Below, one piece after another: positions 11,688-23,727 of a stretch of DNA of 64,000 nucleotides. The stretch is from Clavelina lepadiformis (lineage: Eukaryota; Chordata; Ascidiacea; Aplousobranchia; Clavelinidae). Location: positions 23,622,001 through 23,686,000 of the forward strand of contig NC_135242.1 in assembly GCF_947623445.1 (NCBI RefSeq). Reading direction: 5' to 3'. The translations under genes and the position numbers were made by a program. Within the stretch, counting starts at the first letter, position 1. The number at the start of each line of letters is the position of its first letter. The notes below the pieces were generated by a model. That model did no database searches and was not told the DNA's origin. It saw nothing but the letters and a program-made list of their open reading frames with translations.

Positions 11688-12466
11688 GTTTGGTTATTTT
11701 GCTCTGCGTTTTTTTTATCACTTGCAATCTTTCAATAACAACAAGCAAGCGCAAAACTATAGTTATCCTGAGACTTTTAATCCTTGGAATTAGTTGTTTT
11801 TTTCAAAGCGTTTTTGGAAACAGTTTTATTCTTGACCCAATGCTACTAATTGCATTTGCAAATTCTTCACAAACAATAGAAAATATGCGAAGTGCGTCGG
11901 TGCGAAACAAAAAGGTTTTGAGCAGTCACTGAAAGGTTCGTGAAACACATCTCTTGTCCTATGACGTAATCTGCATAGCACATCAATGCATCTATTTCAT
12001 AACTTTCATGGTTTGAAGTTCAAACTTTGAACACTTTGATTTTTATTAATTCATTTTCTGGCTTTAGGCAAAGCAGACTTCGGGGATGTTGTCTTTGCTT
12101 CGACTGCTGTAATTTCGTTTGGAATTGCCTTGGTTGCCCCTAACATTCATCCAACCTTGACTTTACTCGCTGAAGAAAATCATGACTCGAACTATGCTAC
12201 TGTGTACGCATTGGCGGACGTTGCACTCAATGTCGGTGTTATTGCAAGTAACGTTGCGTAAGTTTGACGTAAAGTTAACGTGATTTGCGAGAAGAAGCCA
12301 GAAGTTCAAATAAATGCATTTTGTCGGTCTGTTGGCAGTCAGCGGAATTATGACAGGGCCTAACATGCTCCCAGTGCTGCTCTGTTTGTCTACCCCCTTG
12401 GCTTTTTATGTCAAGTGTTTTTTGGCTGAAATTCAGCAACCATCAACGCTTGGTGTAAAGAGGTGA
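11688..12466 (+). CDS. Partial SLC18-like paralogue, last three exons
   Basis: Proposed exons are 11688-11891, 12068-12247 and 12339-12466, with a TGA stop at 12464-12466. The middle exon encodes SNYATVYALADVALNVG, matching SNYGTVYGLADAIICVG of the gene at 5356-8211. The first encodes the GLVILLCVFF helix region and the last a final hydrophobic helix ending TLGVKR. The first (acceptor) and last junctions have the same phases as the homologous exons of that gene; the donor of the first exon is inferred and its phase differs. No counterparts of exons 1-5 could be found upstream, where hAT insertions lie. It is either a 5'-truncated duplicate or a gene whose first exons have diverged beyond recognition. 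Confidence 0.6.
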
Positions 12467-12629
12467 GAGCAGTTCTTTGTGTTAGCACATCAGTTTAATC
12501 CCAGCCAATTTAGTATGAATTGGAAGTTGAAAATAAAATTGGAAGATATTTAGCTGCAATGTCTTGTGTCAGTCAAGTGAGTACAAGTATTAAGTATTAA
12601 TTGTTGCGTATGACTATAAGCAGGTTATA

Positions 12630-13405
12630 CAAGGCTCGGGTTCCAAATAGCGACTGTCAGAACAGCGACTGTCAATAGAGCGACCACACGACAGCGATTC
12701 ATTTAAAACAGCGACTGTCAATAGAGCGACTACACGACTACTTAAAATCAATGAAATTTTTAAAACGACCTTAAAATCAATGTGACACGTCATAGTGTTG
12801 CCTTCCATTTATAAATGCCTCATTCGACTCAGTGAACACGAGTTAAGTCTAGGCTTACCATACGTCCCGTTTTAGCCGGGACAGTCCCGCTTTTAAAGGC
12901 TTTGTCCCGGCGTCCCGATCAGTCAACTAAAAGTCCCGCTTTGGCATTTACTGAGCCAGCATTGCCCCACACTACACGAATATTAGCATGATGTGATTGG
13001 TTTGTTTAGCCAATTTGCTGAAAAGCAATACCCGATGCGTGTTCTTGTTTCGTTGTGTTAAATGTGAAAGTAATTGTTACATCATTGTAGCGGGTAATTG
13101 GTCCAGTGGTGAGTTGAATGTTAGCGCATTCGCTTGTTCACTGTTCAGTAATAGTAGGCTAGGAGGAGGAGATGATCTTTTTGCAGTTAGGTTATTGAAA
13201 GAACTTATTTCGTACGGTTCCGGTACTCGTTTGCATTTTCTTCCGCTTTTCAATCAAAAAAATATGGTAAGCCTAGTTTAGTCGATATCACAACAGTCGC
13301 TGTTTTAATGCGGTCGGCATTTATACAATCGCTGTTTGGAATGTCGCTCACTTGATTACGTCGCTATTATGAAGTCGCCATTATGACAGTCGCCATCCGG
13401 CCTCA
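12630..13405. mobile_element. Inverted-repeat element with iterated GCGACTGTC motifs
   Basis: The left part (about 12640-12750) has repeated agcgactgtcaatagagcgac motifs. The right part (about 13285-13400) has the complementary CAGTCGC motifs, so the two arms are inverted. A hAT element (12850-13275) sits between them. Exact ends and target duplication could not be fixed. It may be a DNA transposon with iterated subterminal repeats. Confidence 0.45.
12850..13275. mobile_element. hAT element, 426 bp, internally deleted
   Basis: The ends TAGGCTTACCATA and TATGGTAAGCCTA are perfect inverted repeats. The flanking 8-mers GTTAAGTC (12842-12849) and GTTTAGTC (13276-13283) differ by one base. It is the same family as 39152-39878, in opposite orientation, and shares its internal sequence, including a ~90-residue open frame. 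Confidence 0.85.
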
Positions 13406-13615
13406 ATGCCCCCAAAACCAGACCAATTGATTCTCTCCCTGATACGTATGATAATTAATACAAAAAAGTATGCTCTTGGGACCCTGTCGATATTTGGATC
13501 CACATACGTATGTGAGCTACTTTTCTCTAACATGAACTACATTAAAAACAGATACCGCACACGTCTCACAGATGACATGCCACAGCCCTCACGTACAGAT
13601 GCTTTGCAATGAAAT
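13406..13615 (+). pseudogene. hAT transposase C-terminal fragment
   Basis: The frame carries FGSTYVCELLFSNMNYIKN followed by YRTRLTDD, the dimerisation region at the C-terminus of hAT transposases of the ZBED/GTF2IRD2-like type. Only this end is present, so it is a relic. It directly follows the inverted-repeat element at 12630-13405. Confidence 0.7.
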
Positions 13616-13619
13616 GCAA

Positions 13620-14925
13620 GAGCAAAAATCAAATTAATTAAATCTTACTGAATTATAAATAAGTAAGTTCCCTTTTTAACGCTTATGTGGAAGCAAATTT
13701 TAATTAAGTTTGTTTTGTATTTAGCCGTTCACCGTGTCAAAGATTTGGAATCAGGTTGTCAAGACTCCATATCTACAAGACTTGATATATCGGTAGCTTG
13801 CAAACGTACGTATTTTCAAATACATTGTTAGATATTTCGGATGAATTTTACCGAAAAGTGGGAAGTTTTTGTCACTGACATATTTGATTGGGTTCAAAGT
13901 TCAACCAAAAAGTTGTCAACGAACCAATTCTGCATTTTTCGTTGTAAGTCAAAACCTGTAAACATTCAGTTTAATCTTCCGTATTATCGTTATTATTTAC
14001 GCAATACACAACCTGCATAGGAGAATGGCAGAAATGATTACGTGGGAATTTGCTTGTCTGCGATTTTGCTCAATCACCATTATAATTTTGTATACAGCGG
14101 ATGAAAGACCAAACATAATGAAATTAACTACCACAAGTCCCCGCTAAACCCATCTCCTCACAATGACGTTCATTGTTGTATCACCACTGTAGTTTACTTG
14201 TGGCGTATTTCAAGCTCTCAGGGCTTTGCCACGTTTTTCCGTTTGTTGTTTATTTGTGAGCATATTCTTGTTTGCCCAGTCTACAACGAAGTTAGCACAA
14301 TGTTCTTTGCCCCGCGCAGTCAATGGTGAAATATAAATATATAGTATGATAAGATAAAAAAAAATTTTTTGTACACTGAAATTTCAAATCAGTGCAAATC
14401 CAAACTTTGCAATCGTGCGCACTTTTAGGCTGCCAGGTGTTCTTGTTGATGCTTTAGCAGGCCCGTGTCTGCGAGAAAAAAAATTGCAATAAATCCTGTA
14501 AAAATGCATAAAAACGGTGTTCACAAATGATTAAATGCTTTGAAAATTCAGCTAAGTTCATATAAATGTGTTCAACATACCTGAAGTGTACTACTGAATA
14601 TAATTATAACCGCACTTCAGTGTGCTCTTGCCCAATTCTGTAGACTGCCTTTTTAAGTTGATTGAAGGTTTTACATAGCGATGTTTAAGTTGACATTCAC
14701 ATGTCAGTAAGCGCAGGAAAAATGCTAAGACTGATAAATGGAGTGCACCTAGCGCTTGACAGCGGCTTTTTTAAAAAAGTGTTACTCATGCGTTTCGATG
14801 AAAAAATGCTTTTGCTTTTTTAAAAAAATGTGATCAATTTTTCACTCCCACTCTTTTTAACAATTATAGGCATTTTCATTTTGCCGCATTCTGGAACACG
14901 ATGGTACATTTGCAAGATTGATTGG
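13620..14925. other. No recognisable gene
   Basis: AT-rich sequence with many homopolymer runs. I see no exon-like frames or terminal repeats. Confidence 0.35.
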
Positions 14926-15015
14926 TTTTACAGTTTCCGATAATCCGGAGACCCCGCTAACCCGACATTTTATGACGAAACAATGTGGTCCGGATTAACC
15001 AGGTCCTACTGTACT
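14926..15015. mobile_element. Possible pogo/Tigger-type terminal fragment
   Basis: The block ttccgataatccggagacc and the opposing ggtccggattaaccaggtcctactgta resemble the ends of pogo/Tigger elements. The two arms are only loosely inverted copies and the element is very short, so this is tentative. Confidence 0.3.
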
Positions 15016-15361
15016 TACGTGTAGTAAGCTTATTATTCTCTTTTAAATACTTTGTCCTAAAACCCGACCGACACTTTTTAAATGCTCAACCCAACTTCCG
15101 TTTCTTGTTTCAACGCTAAGTTATGTTGTTAATTAATAATGTTAGATTAGTACAAGGCAGGTTGATAAAAAATTATAATTTTTTATGGTAATTAAGGTGG
15201 TACTGTATTGACCTACTGAAAATACAGTATCTGTAATTTGATTTCATATTTGTATTTTGGTTTCAGATAAATGTTGCTATCATCCACAGGCTCTGTAATA
15301 GAATAAGTAATGCGTAAACTTAGCAAGAAATACTGTAGATGTAGAACGAAATGTTGTTGGC

Positions 15362-16597
15362 CAGGGGTGTTCAAATGATTTCTGCCATGATCCACCACAG
15401 CCAAACCTGACAACATGATGCTTCACTAAATACGAATAGTAAACATATTGGACATGCTTAAATTTTTATGGTGTTTTATTTATGTAAATTAACCCTACAA
15501 CATAATAATAACTTTCTAAAAATCAAAAGTGAAGTGTGCTACAGTTGCAAGATTTGTTCAGTGAGAAAAATGATGAGTTGGTTTAGATCTCACAATAGCA
15601 TCGAATGGGGGCTTTCTGTCACTCACTGATATCCTCAAAAGCTCATGAAAATGAGCATTTGTGAGCCTCGTTCTATGCTTGCAAAGGTACGTAGAAGCGA
15701 AGCAAGTAAGGACCCTTCTAGCCAGCCTGGTTATAACTGGGTACCTTTCCAAGGTTACAAGTGATAACCAAAACACATTTGGATCTGCGATACAAATCTC
15801 ATCTCCTTTAAGATTACACAGTTCTACCTGCATTTTAGACACCACCAATGCATATTCAGTGGAAAGTTGGGTTTTCCAAGTGTCATCAACATCAGCAGAC
15901 AGTGGATGAGAGATTAGCTCTATAACTGAACTGATTTCATAAAATTCCTGTTACAAAACTCGGTGTCCAAATTTGACAAAACATGACAAATCATTATCAC
16001 AGCTAACTTCTTGTACTTGCACTTTCAAGCATGGAAAGTGGAGCATGTCTTTGGTGATAGTTGAAACGAATAGCAACAGCTGTTGCTTGAAAGATTTCTG
16101 GCCACAGTTGAATGATAGTATGCCCCTTGCCCTGGAGCTTTAAGTTCAGAGTATTTAGATGGGTAAAACGGTCAGCGAGAAAAGCAAAGTTACATAGATT
16201 GGTACCTTCAAGCAGAGTACTAGTTTGACCCTTGTCATTCAAAAACATGACCAGCTCTTTACGAATTTCCCACAGCCTTTTCAAAGCATTGCCCTTACTT
16301 AGCCATCTCTTGTTATTATGCGTGAGTACGTCACAAAATTCAGCGTTATGCTGATCTAGAAAGTTCCTTAGTTGCCGGTGCTTAAAAATATTTTTTTTGT
16401 TCAATATTTATTTACACTAAAAGTATGAGAATACATATAATTTTATGCTATTAAAAAGTCCAAAAATTAATTTCAACGCTGACAATTGGTATCCACATGA
16501 AAATACTGTAAAATGTTTTTTTTTTCAAGACTACATTGGAAGATCCACACAAAAAGTTGAAAAGATCCAGATCGAGATCCTCCATTTGAACCCCCGG
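15362..16597 (-). mobile_element. hAT element with decayed transposase
   Basis: The ends CAGGGGTGTTCAAAT and ATTTGAACCCCCGG are imperfect inverted repeats. The flanking 8-mers TTGTTGGC and TTGTAGGC differ by one base. Minus-strand frames at 16404-16003 and 15848-15558 encode pieces of a ZBED-like hAT transposase: RWLSKGNALKRLWEIRKEL, then FLADRFTHLNTLNLKLQGKG, then the C-terminal STYLCKHRTRLTNAHFHELL. The N-terminal BED finger and much of the catalytic core are missing. A related copy lies at 34573-35875. Confidence 0.75.
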
Positions 16598-16605
16598 TTG
16601 TAGGC

Positions 16606-17655
16606 TATGTTGACACAGTAGCTGAGTGATTAGAGCGCCAACCTTGCAATGGTGTGAATCCCTGCTTTATTCGTAGTGACTCTGTTGAAATGTTCCTGAG
16701 CAAGACATAAAAATTGTTTTCTCATTTGCAGTGATTCTGGTGAATAGTTTCGAATTTGGGCAGAACAAATAGCAAGTCAAAGTATAACAGTGTACGCAGA
16801 ATAGTAAGGTAGCCGACCCAGTAGAAATCATTGTCTAGTGTAAGTGATATGAAGACTTCTGGGTCCTAGGATTGATAGTCCGGTACCATATTAAAATTGA
16901 CCTTGCAGCGTGTTGCTTTTTGTGATGTGTGTTTCAATTACATTTAATGATTTTTTGATGATACATTTTGTCATACATTTCATGATACATTTTGTGATGT
17001 GTGCTTCAACACAATTGATGTGTTTTTTAATTCGCTTTTGAAATTAGTATGATATCAGGTAATAAAGAAACACTAGTTTTAAAAGGGATATTTTCCTTAC
17101 ATGGGCCTATCACAGAAAGTTGCCTAAGGGGCCCGTAGGTGTCTTGCTGAGCCTACGTATTGTACTGTAATGGTGACAAGAATGTCAGTTTCTTGTCTGC
17201 ATGGCAGTATATCAGTGTTTTCATTCCATCTTAACATTATTACCGTCTTTGCAGAAGTTTACCCATAATTTACGCATACAGGGGATTGAGCTGACAAGCA
17301 GTAAGATTGTTTAAAATTCTCCATGCCTTAAACTACAAATGGTAGAATTTGGTAGTATTAGAAACTCCCATCATTACTGTAGCTTTGGAGGTATTACATT
17401 CGGAGTACTTACACAGTGAATAGTTAGTGTGTTTGCCAGATGAAACCATGTTGTTTGCTACAAATTGTAACACTAACAATGTTTCCTGTATAAGTCTACA
17501 CACTCTGAAGAAAATAAATTAGTCATGAGACCCTGTTGTACAGTATTTAAAGTGTTAACTTCTAAAAAAACTGAATTTAATAATAATGTGAATGTTTTAG
17601 GTGTATGCTGTATTTAGTTTAATTTTTAGGTTTTACTTAGTTTTTCAAAAGTGAA
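16606..17655. other. Upstream flank of the GTF2I-repeat gene
   Basis: No coding frame recognised. A tRNA-like stretch at 16608-16680 is too weak to call. The 3' part should include the promoter of the gene starting at 17656. Confidence 0.3.
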
Positions 17656-19959
17656 ATGCCTAAAAGACAGAGGTAAGCATGATGCTCACACAAATGTATT
17701 CTTATATGTTTTAGCGTAACTTGTATACATGTAAGCAAGAATTACATTTGCAGAGTAGTTTGAATTTGTAGTCCAGTCATCCAACGTTTTCTTTGGTTAA
17801 GGTTGTATGATATTGTAATAGACTCGATTTGCTGGCTACTCAGGTAGAGCTACTGACTGAGTATTGGCAACAAGGAATGCGAGATCTTTCAGATCCCAGG
17901 GTTGCTGAAGCCGCTGTTTCAGCACATTTGACGGAGAATCAAGTGAAGGTACAAAAAGGTTAATCTTAGTAAAACCTAGAAAGGTTTAATAAATCATCGT
18001 TCAATTTGGAAGAACATTTTTTTGTATTTTAGGTCTGGATAAAAGATACGTGGACAAAAAATTCCACCAGCGCTAGTACCCTGGGAAAACTTGAAAATAT
18101 CTCTTGCAAAAGAAGAGTGTCAGGGTATAACCTGTATTCTTCTTCTCTTAAAAAGGACGGAATTGGTACATTGTTTTCTTTAGATTGTGTTAAAAATTGC
18201 AACAGAAATAGAAAAATTTGCATAATTGTGTAGTCTATAACTAATGAACAGCATATATTTCGTAATTGTGTTGCTTATCAATTATGATTTAACATTTGCA
18301 TGTGCTATTTCTTCTAAGTAGCGTCACAGCTACATGGTATTGAAAAAAACAACTGCTGTCAATTTTTCCAGTTTTCATCCCCCCTGAATAGTTTGGCTTG
18401 CCATTTTTCTCCAGAATAGTGTTTCAATTGTTTAATTACTCTGTCTGGTTTTCTTTGCAAAAGTTTATTTGCAGTTGAATTTAAGGTTTTAGACAATGGG
18501 CAACAAAATGGAAACAACTGAGTGATGAGAAAAAGAAGGTCAAAAGGCAACTTTGGCAGAAAGGCTTGCTCCAATCACCGAAAAACGAATCAAGCATCTA
18601 AAAAACCGTCAGTTAAAGATTATAGAATATAGATAATGCTGTGAGTAAACACTACTGCAAAGTACTTCAGTTCTTGTTATGACAAAAATGGGTAAAGAAG
18701 TAGAAATATAAATTATATATATGTTTGTTTTCTAATAAAATATTCAAAAGTTACATGCAACTTAGTTTATTTTGTGTAATGTTTAAAGTTGGAACAAGTT
18801 GGTTATGTAGCTGGTGGTGCTATTCACAAGGATGGGTTGTTTGATTTTTTTGGTTGCAAAACAGCCACTCATTTTTTTAGTGGTACATCTTTTCAAGAAG
18901 CTTTCATAAATGAAAACCATCTTGCTACCTTTCTAAGTGGTATGTATGAAATATGTCCTTTTTGTCATTTAACTATTAGGATCAACAAATATTAGGAAAG
19001 CCTATTACCAGGATGATACCATTACTTTGATCGATGATTTTCTGTTAAAGCAGGTTTAACCAACTACATTAGCAACTTAACATTGCTCTACTGCAATTGC
19101 ATTATTACATTTGACATTTTGATTCAAAATTGAAGCTTAAAAATGAAAGGTCACTGTTCAGGAACTGAGATATTTGCGGTACTAAAAATTGATCGTATCT
19201 ACAGAAAGAATTTGAAAAAATGAAAGACTTTCAGAAATTACTTGCTTAACTATGGCAGTTATTGACAGTTTCAGTCTGTTTTTAGTCTCATTTACAGAAA
19301 ATATTAAAACCATATTTCAACTGTGAAGTGAACTTATTGCATTTTTGGAGCATTTTTATCAGACAGATTTTGCATAGCTGCGATTGATGTGTTGTCATTA
19401 ATAATTGTGTTCAATTTTTTTTGGGATATTTTAGACAAACCATCCACTTCTAGAAGTTTGAAAATCCTAAAAAAAGAAGTCAGAGCAATATTTAATGAGA
19501 AATGTTGTTAGGTTTTTCTTTTGTATTGTTTCAGTTTTACAGTTATTATGAAATAATTGTAGTGTTATTTATTAAATTCTTTAGCAGAAGCTGTGAAAAA
19601 AAACAACCAGCGGCTGCCATATTCCAAACTTAATGAACTAGGCATAAGCATGCTTGGCCTGCCATCAGGAGTTTTTTTAAAAAACCCAGCAGCGTATGGT
19701 GCGTGCATATGCAAAGATTTTGTCAGTTGTAGGAACCAGCTTAAAGTAGTTATCAACAGGTGTGGTTTCGGCTTTGTTGTATGTTATATTTGTCTGTCAT
19801 AGATGCAGTATATCTTAAGCTGATGCAGTGGTAGTGTATCTTGTTTTCATGTATCTTGGGATACTGGTATATTCGGTATTATACTATTCTTTTTTTATTG
19901 GTAGGTCTGCACCAGAGAGTGAAAAAGATATGCTTGAAGTGGTAGTGTTAGAAGGTTAA
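17656..19959 (+). CDS. Homeodomain-like / HMG-like / GTF2I-repeat protein, multi-exon
   Basis: Exons with fitting GT-AG sites: 17656-17672 (ATG start, MPKRQR), 17822-17948, 18033-18165, 18486-18538, 18789-18939, 18980-19053, then 19435-19506, 19585-19759 and 19905-19959 (TAA stop). Phases agree everywhere except across 19053-19435, where one small exon is probably missed; 19203 onward (KEFEKMKDFQKLLA) is a candidate. The N-terminus ends HLTENQVKVWIKDTW, like homeodomain helix 3 but without the DNA-contacting Asn. Next come SGYNLYSSSLKK and WATKWKQLSDEKKK, like an HMG box. Near the C-terminus KEVRAIFNEK, LPYSKLNELG, GLPSGVFLKNPAAYG and LKVVINR follow the GTF2I (TFII-I) repeat pattern. A nuclear DNA-binding role is inferred. 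The conserved splicing argues against a transposon relic. Confidence 0.6.
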
Positions 19960-20355
19960 ACTGTAACAATTCATATAATGATGTTTCATTGCCAGAGGTG
20001 GGTGGTCGGTACTTTGAAAGAACAAAGCGATTATTATTAACTCGGCTATTACAGTGCAATACTGAGGGATGTAAGCAACTACACGTGATATACGTACAAA
20101 CCCAGAAACCAGTGTTAGCAAACCGTACATGTTCAAAGTCGGATTGTTAGAGAGCAAGCGTGAGCACACATGCGGATGAAGAAGAGGCTTTACTGCTTTG
20201 GTTCAAGCAAGCTGTAGACTTAAGTAGACGTCCGTGTACTTAAGCTTTCAATTTTATTCCATGATAATGAAATAAATGTGTTGTATATGTGATAAGATAA
20301 CCAATAGAAAAATACAGTACCAAAATCCGACTGAATTATGACACAACTTTTGTAA
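19960..20355. other. 3' flank of the GTF2I-repeat gene
   Basis: An AATAAA-containing block near 20271 (gaaataaatgtgttg) is a candidate polyadenylation signal. No other gene seen. Confidence 0.3.
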
Positions 20356-20356
20356 A

Positions 20357-20570
20357 ATGAACGCGGTTCACCTGAACCAGGTGAAGAATGAAATTAGACA
20401 TAGCCATGCAAGTTTTTTTGAAAATTTTAATGTTAATTGTGCGAAACAATTAATTCCAGATGATTGTTTGACGATTGACGAAACGTTGTATTCAACAAGA
20501 TTACGTTCTGCTTTTAAACAATGAAACCCAAACAAGCCAGCAAAATACGGAAAGAGACATTGATGCAATG
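20357..20570 (+). pseudogene. piggyBac transposase fragment
   Basis: The frame from 20357 reads FFENFNVNCAKQLIPDDCLTIDETL and is followed, past one stop codon, by NPNKPAKYGK. This matches the piggyBac/PGBD signature (C..Y.P...LTIDE, then P.KPAKYG). The first catalytic Asp region is present and the rest is lost, so it is a dead copy. Sequence to 21100 could be more of it but is not recognisable. Confidence 0.65.
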
Positions 20571-21950
20571 GCCGCGAAACTGCTCGGCGCAGCTGACGCC
20601 ATGTTAGGTTGCCTACAAGGTGACCATAGTCTGCAAGCTGTTGTGATTTGTCTGTTCCGGTAAAGAAGAGCCAGTAACTTGGAACAGCCGCAGGATGCGC
20701 TTGACGAGCAGGCGAAACTAACTTGTAAGCGAGCAATAGTCAAATATTCCAGAAAACCGATTGTGAAGAACACGTCAACGCTACACTGTCAAAGACTTTG
20801 CCAAAAGGTCGACATTTTCAAAGTACGATGCCTGGGCGAGCTCACCTGGCTGTGATTTGCCGCAACAATGGACTGGGCAGTGGTATAGCTAGGGCGTGTG
20901 CAACTTCCGGCGTTGGTTTGCAAGTGGGTTGTCCAGCAACGAAACGCTTAGCTGGATTGAAGAGAGATACCCCGGCAGCTCGATGGCGACGGAAGTTCTG
21001 CAAAGGTAGAATATTTGAACAACACGAGCTGAGTGTTCTCAGCTCAGTTCTCCAGTTTGGTTCTATTGCTTGCCATAGATTTACTGACTGACTGCTAGGT
21101 TCTTCAGCATTTAAGCTGTAACCACTTCATTACCTCTTAGACTTTAAGATGTTTCATCTACATTTACTCATATGTAGGATTGTAGGTTATTATTCATTGT
21201 AGTGTGATCGTGTCTTTGTTAATAAGTGTTGTAAAGACTTAGTGTTCATGTCAGTTACCTCTTTCTGTGTACCAGTTAGTAAATAAAAGCCAAACATCAA
21301 CTCAACAATTTTCACAGAAAAACTGCTGTTGGTTTCCCACGTAGGACCAATTCGTGTTGACTTCATGGGTATGATGGGTTATAAATTATAATGCCTAGAT
21401 TGGCAGCTTTTAAAATTCTTTAGAGGGACGTTGATAACATAATTTCCGGTTATCAAGCTAAACGAATGTTGTTAACGTAGAAAATAGCTCATGAACAAAC
21501 CAAAAAATTTCAAGCACAGGTTCACACACAATCATGATTCTTTTTCACTGAACTACTGACAATACCTTGCGAAATGCCTGAAAAAGCGTTGCCTTGGCCA
21601 AGTACCTTACTGATGGTAATGCTAGGAGTGTCCTTAGCATGGAGGTTAAGTAAGCTTCCGCGAATCAACAAAAAAATGAATATGCGGTTGATAGACTGTG
21701 GCGGAAAAGAGCAGCCAATAACTTGGGATCTTCATTACCAGGCAAAACTACAAGAAAGCGGGCAATGGCCAAATACTTCAATGAAACAATTCTTTCAAGA
21801 ATAGGCCTACGTCAAAAACAAGGAAGGTTGAAAGCGTTCAAGGAACGACCCTGCTAGCTTTTGACACATGGCAATTATTCATAACTGCTGATATGATCGA
21901 CATAGCCATTCTGTTTACTTACAAAAAAGTTGCCTTTAAAGAATCGAAAT
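20571..21950. other. Unassigned, probably old repeat DNA
   Basis: Frames at 20798-21091 (+) and 21574-21804 (+) have no clear family. The block at 21620-21668 (ccttagcatgg...gtaagcttccgcgaat) recurs at 54944-54990 beside P-element remains, so part of this stretch is a dispersed repeat. An AATAAA lies near 21282. Confidence 0.4.
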
Positions 21951-22340
21951 GTGATCCCAACAACGTTTTGTTCACTTTTCCGCCATTGTCTGAGTGTGGA
22001 GGGTTATGAATATTAGTTAAGTCTGGTAAGGGGCTGTTAAATATATCTTACGGACCCTGTGATGCCATTGTGCTTGAGGAGGCATTGAGCACAGGAAAGG
22101 TTTATTTGAGGCCTATCCAAAAAAGCATATCAGTTTCATCCTTTGAAAGCAAATCGCAAAATGTCGAGAAATGCTTGACTTGTGGTTGAGTTATTTCACT
22201 TCCAGAAAAATGCAACTCCATTTTTTCGAAAAACATAAGGCACAAATGAAATTTGTTATTACGTCAGTACACTTCTACCAGACGGTATTTAACTGCATGC
22301 AAGCACTCCACGCCCATGTACACAGCAGCTAAATGCACCA
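21950..22340 (+). repeat. Copy of the Mutator-like element's 3' segment
   Basis: This is homologous to 28380-28740 read in reverse. Shared blocks include the pieces encoding LRPIQKSISVSSFES and KFVITSVHFYQTVFNCMQAL. It is broken by stops. The copy near 28.4-29.3 kb adjoins Mutator-like transposase motifs, which gives the family. Confidence 0.6.
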
Positions 22341-23391
22341 GTAGATGTACCATAAAAACCAATCAATGACATTGACAATGAAGACATAACACAAGGGAAC
22401 ACAATTTTTGTTGACGTCGATCTAACAATTGTTTTTAACTAGGTTTTGGGCGCTGAATCCAAAAGTGACATCGGTTTTTCTCTATCACGTCAAGTTTTTG
22501 AGCTAGGCACGCACCATTTTGTCGCATAACCGACAAAATAGTACAATTAACACATCTGCGTTTATTGTATAAAACGTTTGAAGAACTTCAAGCAACCGAA
22601 AGTAATTCAATGGTTTCCAAATAAACATTTGTACAGCTCTATTCTGTTTAAAACGGATATTGCTTCTGCAGCACAAAAAGGGCGAGTTTTAGGGCAAAAA
22701 TTTACTCTTGTAGCTTTTCCTGGCATTGAACCACTGAAACGTTGATGACATGGTACCAAAACCAACTAACTTCAATTTCACCTTTCTTATCTAGTTTCGT
22801 TGGATGATTGCATCCTCCATTTAGTCTATTACGTATGGAAAAGCAATACGGCTAATGTCGTGAAAAGTTGCATATTTTGGATGTATGCTGTAGAGCCAAA
22901 AACTTGACATGATTGAAGAAAACTGGCGGCATTTTTTAATTCAGCACACCGGAATTAGCCTAAATCAAGTGCAAAATGAAATTCAACAGATTTTTTTTTC
23001 CAAATTTTTCCCCAGTGTAATCATTTCAGAAATTAATGATAAAATACCCAGAGATTGCAGTCATCAGTTCTTTGATTGAAAAACTGAAGAGTATAAAGTA
23101 AGAATTCAAAAATGTATTACATCAAAATATTGTAAGAGTTAAAAATCTTCGTCTTCAATCAGCTCGAAGAAAATTTCATCATTGGTTTGGATTTCGTCCA
23201 ACATCATCAAAGCCGGATTTGCTACAAAGACACATTTCTAGAAGCTGGGTCGTCGTCGAAACCTTGATGACAAAGTGACCTCACAGCGGAACGAAGTCTA
23301 TGTCGTTGAAGACCTGATCGTCCCGTCGTGTCCATACCGCTAAATTCAACTGATGTCGCCACGGGAGAATCCGAGTCGATATTATTGATTT
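22341..23391. other. No recognisable gene
   Basis: AT-rich, with short frames only. It probably belongs to the same transposon region as the flanking segments. Confidence 0.3.
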
Positions 23392-23727
23392 CTAGTGCGA
23401 CTGAGCAACCATTAAATCAAGCACTGGAAGGCTCCTTGGATCACAGAGAAGGGCAACAAAAACTATTTCTTCAGGGCAGACAGTTTTAGTTGCAGACGAA
23501 AGTATGACTGTAGAAGTTGGCGAGGTTTCCCACATTTCTGTTTCCAGATCAAATCCCCTGGCCAAACTTTGGCAGAAAGGGATGCACACACAAGATAATC
23601 CAACTGGCACTTGATTAAAATTGTAGACAACATACACATGGTCCTCTACAAATAACTGCTTAGCACTTGTTGGCAATCCCCATACTGCAGTAGCCACGGA
23701 ACCTGCAGCAATCATGAGGCTTTTCAA
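23392..23727 (-). CDS. Unidentified frame, repeat-associated
   Basis: A 111-residue frame. Its part VVYNFNQVPVGLSCV is repeated as VVYTLNQVPVGLSCV at about 29305-29365 on the opposite strand, next to the Mutator-like relic. It is therefore part of a dispersed element, not a host gene. No domain recognised. Confidence 0.4.
   Translation of the reverse strand: MKSLMIAAGSVATAVWGLPTSAKQLFVEDHVYVVYNFNQVPVGLSCVCIPFCQSLARGFDLETEMWETSPTSTVILSSATKTVCPEEIVFVALLCDPRSLPVLDLMVAQSH

Noticed and set aside
16608-16680. tRNA-like stretch (ctgagtgattagagcgcc ... gtgtgaatccc)
   Set aside because: Only loose A- and B-box resemblance, no cloverleaf I could fold, and no second copy seen; could be a SINE head but not supportable.
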